DNA from: Myxococcales bacterium
GTDB lineage: Bacteria > Myxococcota > Polyangia > HGW-17 > SLPX01
DNA: 64,000 nt
Reading direction: 5' to 3'
Assembly (NCBI GenBank): GCA_007131745.1
Contig: SLPX01000204.1
Coordinates: 25,994-89,993, forward strand
Part shown: piece after piece, positions 63,504-64,000 of the stretch
Layout of the letters: every line of letters starts with the position of its first letter
How positions within the stretch are numbered: position 1 is the first letter of the stretch
Position numbers and translations under genes: made by a program
The notes under the pieces: model-generated
What the model was told of the DNA's origin: nothing
Database searches by the model: none
The model's input: the letters and a program-made list of their open reading frames with translations, nothing else

Positions 63504-64000
63504 TTACTCGAGTTCGGATGCAAAAAATTTTGCTGAAAGAGGAAACCCGGTAGATGCTTCAACGAAATCCGGCCAGTGGAGTTTTCTGCCGGGTCTGAAA
63601 ACCTTTTCTTTCAAATACTCTCCGAATGCCTCAGTCAAGATTGATTCGCCGGAAGACGCCTTCGCTTCTTTCAGATACCCTGCGCGGAGCTGGGCTGCGA
63701 AAAGTTCGCCAAGCATGTAGTTGTGATAATAGACGGGAGCGATTGTGAAGTGAGGTTTTGACGCCCAATCGGCAGCATTGCGTTTTTTTGGGGGGGTTAG
63801 GTGCTGATACTTTGCCACCATGTCCCACCAAAGAGAGTTCAATTCCGTGAGTTCTCTGTCCGGGTTTTCATAGAGTGCTTTTTCGAAATGCAGCATTACG
63901 AGAGTCCATCGGGTGAAAATGAGTTGTTCGCGACGTCTTTGTTCCAAAATATGGGGTTCAAGCTTTTTCACTTGTACCGGGTCCGCTCCTGCGTACTTTA
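63504..64000 (-). CDS. M2-family (ACE-like) metallopeptidase, C-terminal part, cut by window edge
   Basis: About 165 C-terminal residues of a longer protein; the frame stays open to the window edge (…KYAGADPVQVKKLEPHIL). The stretch LIFTRWTLVMLHFEKALYENP, then SLWWDMVAKYQ and HFTIAPVYYHNYMLGELFAAQL, matches the C-terminal region of peptidyl-dipeptidase A (M2). It includes the helix that follows the zinc site in ACE. The HEMGH active site must lie outside the window. The last residues FASELE precede a TAA/TGA-type stop at 63504. With the M32 enzyme at 3.5-5.0 kb this makes two different dipeptidyl/carboxypeptidases in the window. M3 and M32 families were considered but fit less well. Confidence 0.78.
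   Translation of the reverse strand, partial: KYAGADPVQVKKLEPHILEQRRREQLIFTRWTLVMLHFEKALYENPDRELTELNSLWWDMVAKYQHLTPPKKRNAADWASKPHFTIAPVYYHNYMLGELFAAQLRAGYLKEAKASSGESILTEAFGEYLKEKVFRPGRKLHWPDFVEASTGFPLSAKFFASELE

Noticed and set aside
1..64000. tRNA, rRNA, CRISPR arrays and insertion sequences
   Set aside because: Intergenic stretches were read for T-arm motifs, repeat-spacer periodicity, and transposase frames with terminal repeats; none was found by eye.

Overview
The window looks like a chromosomal segment of a Myxococcota or other former 'Deltaproteobacteria' lineage of moderate GC content. Family content points there: PilZ proteins of the myxobacterial type, a DUF4215 Cys-rich repeat lipoprotein, an AgmX/PglI-type lipoprotein, FHA-sigma54 and Ser/Thr-kinase regulators, HEAT- and TPR-rich proteins, and a 2542-residue TPR protein. 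A 2-hydroxyacyl-CoA dehydratase-type activase and a B12/MeaB module suggest at least partly anaerobic metabolism. This placement is inference from gene content; no rRNA, tRNA or CRISPR array was seen.

Layout. 1-3.2 kb: an edge fragment, a small membrane protein, a DksA-type factor with promoter and terminator, a SohB-like protease, and two tandem paralogous Cys-rich mini-proteins. 3.2-12.7 kb (minus): giant TPR protein, M32 carboxypeptidase, PilZ protein. 12.9-22.4 kb: DUF4215 lipoprotein (minus); AgmX-like lipoprotein (plus); a tight acyl-CoA dehydrogenase / cobalamin adenosyltransferase / B12-binding domain / MeaB operon; a membrane sulfatase-HEAT protein. 22.5-30.7 kb: PncB, RtcB, FHA-GGDEF cyclase, GtrA, FIST protein, a gene-free stretch that folds as a chain of hairpins including a three-way junction, and a DHCR24-like FAD oxidoreductase. 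30.8-38.1 kb (minus): giant dehydratase activase, CNT nucleoside transporter, pyrimidine-nucleoside phosphorylase. 38.2-49.0 kb: a kinase with zinc ribbons, NTPase and TPRs; GuaA of the long, human-like form; lipoprotein, FHA-GAF-sigma54 activator and HEAT lipoprotein. 49.2-51.2 kb: a lone SctL-SctN (type III export ATPase) pair. 51.1-56.1 kb (minus): five genes, four junctions, three of them 4-base overlaps: two HxsD-like proteins, an HxsB-like radical SAM/SPASM enzyme, a TPR/PEGA-like membrane protein and a membrane-bound gluzincin peptidase. 56.4-64 kb: PilZ protein, pseudokinase-TPR membrane protein, RecA, a UbiA-type decaprenyl-phosphate phosphoribosyltransferase, a DUF2723-TPR membrane protein, and the C-terminal part of an M2 (ACE-like) peptidase.

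The best candidate for an undescribed system is the HxsB/HxsD-type operon at 51.1-56.1 kb. It has the maturase and two divergent copies of the small HxsD partner, but no HxsC, no His-Xaa-Ser repeat precursor and no visible precursor peptide. In their place it carries a TPR-type membrane protein and a membrane-bound metallopeptidase. Other notable items are the structured intergenic region at 28.94-29.19 kb, the eukaryote-like GMP synthase, the pseudokinase, and the isolated SctL/SctN pair.
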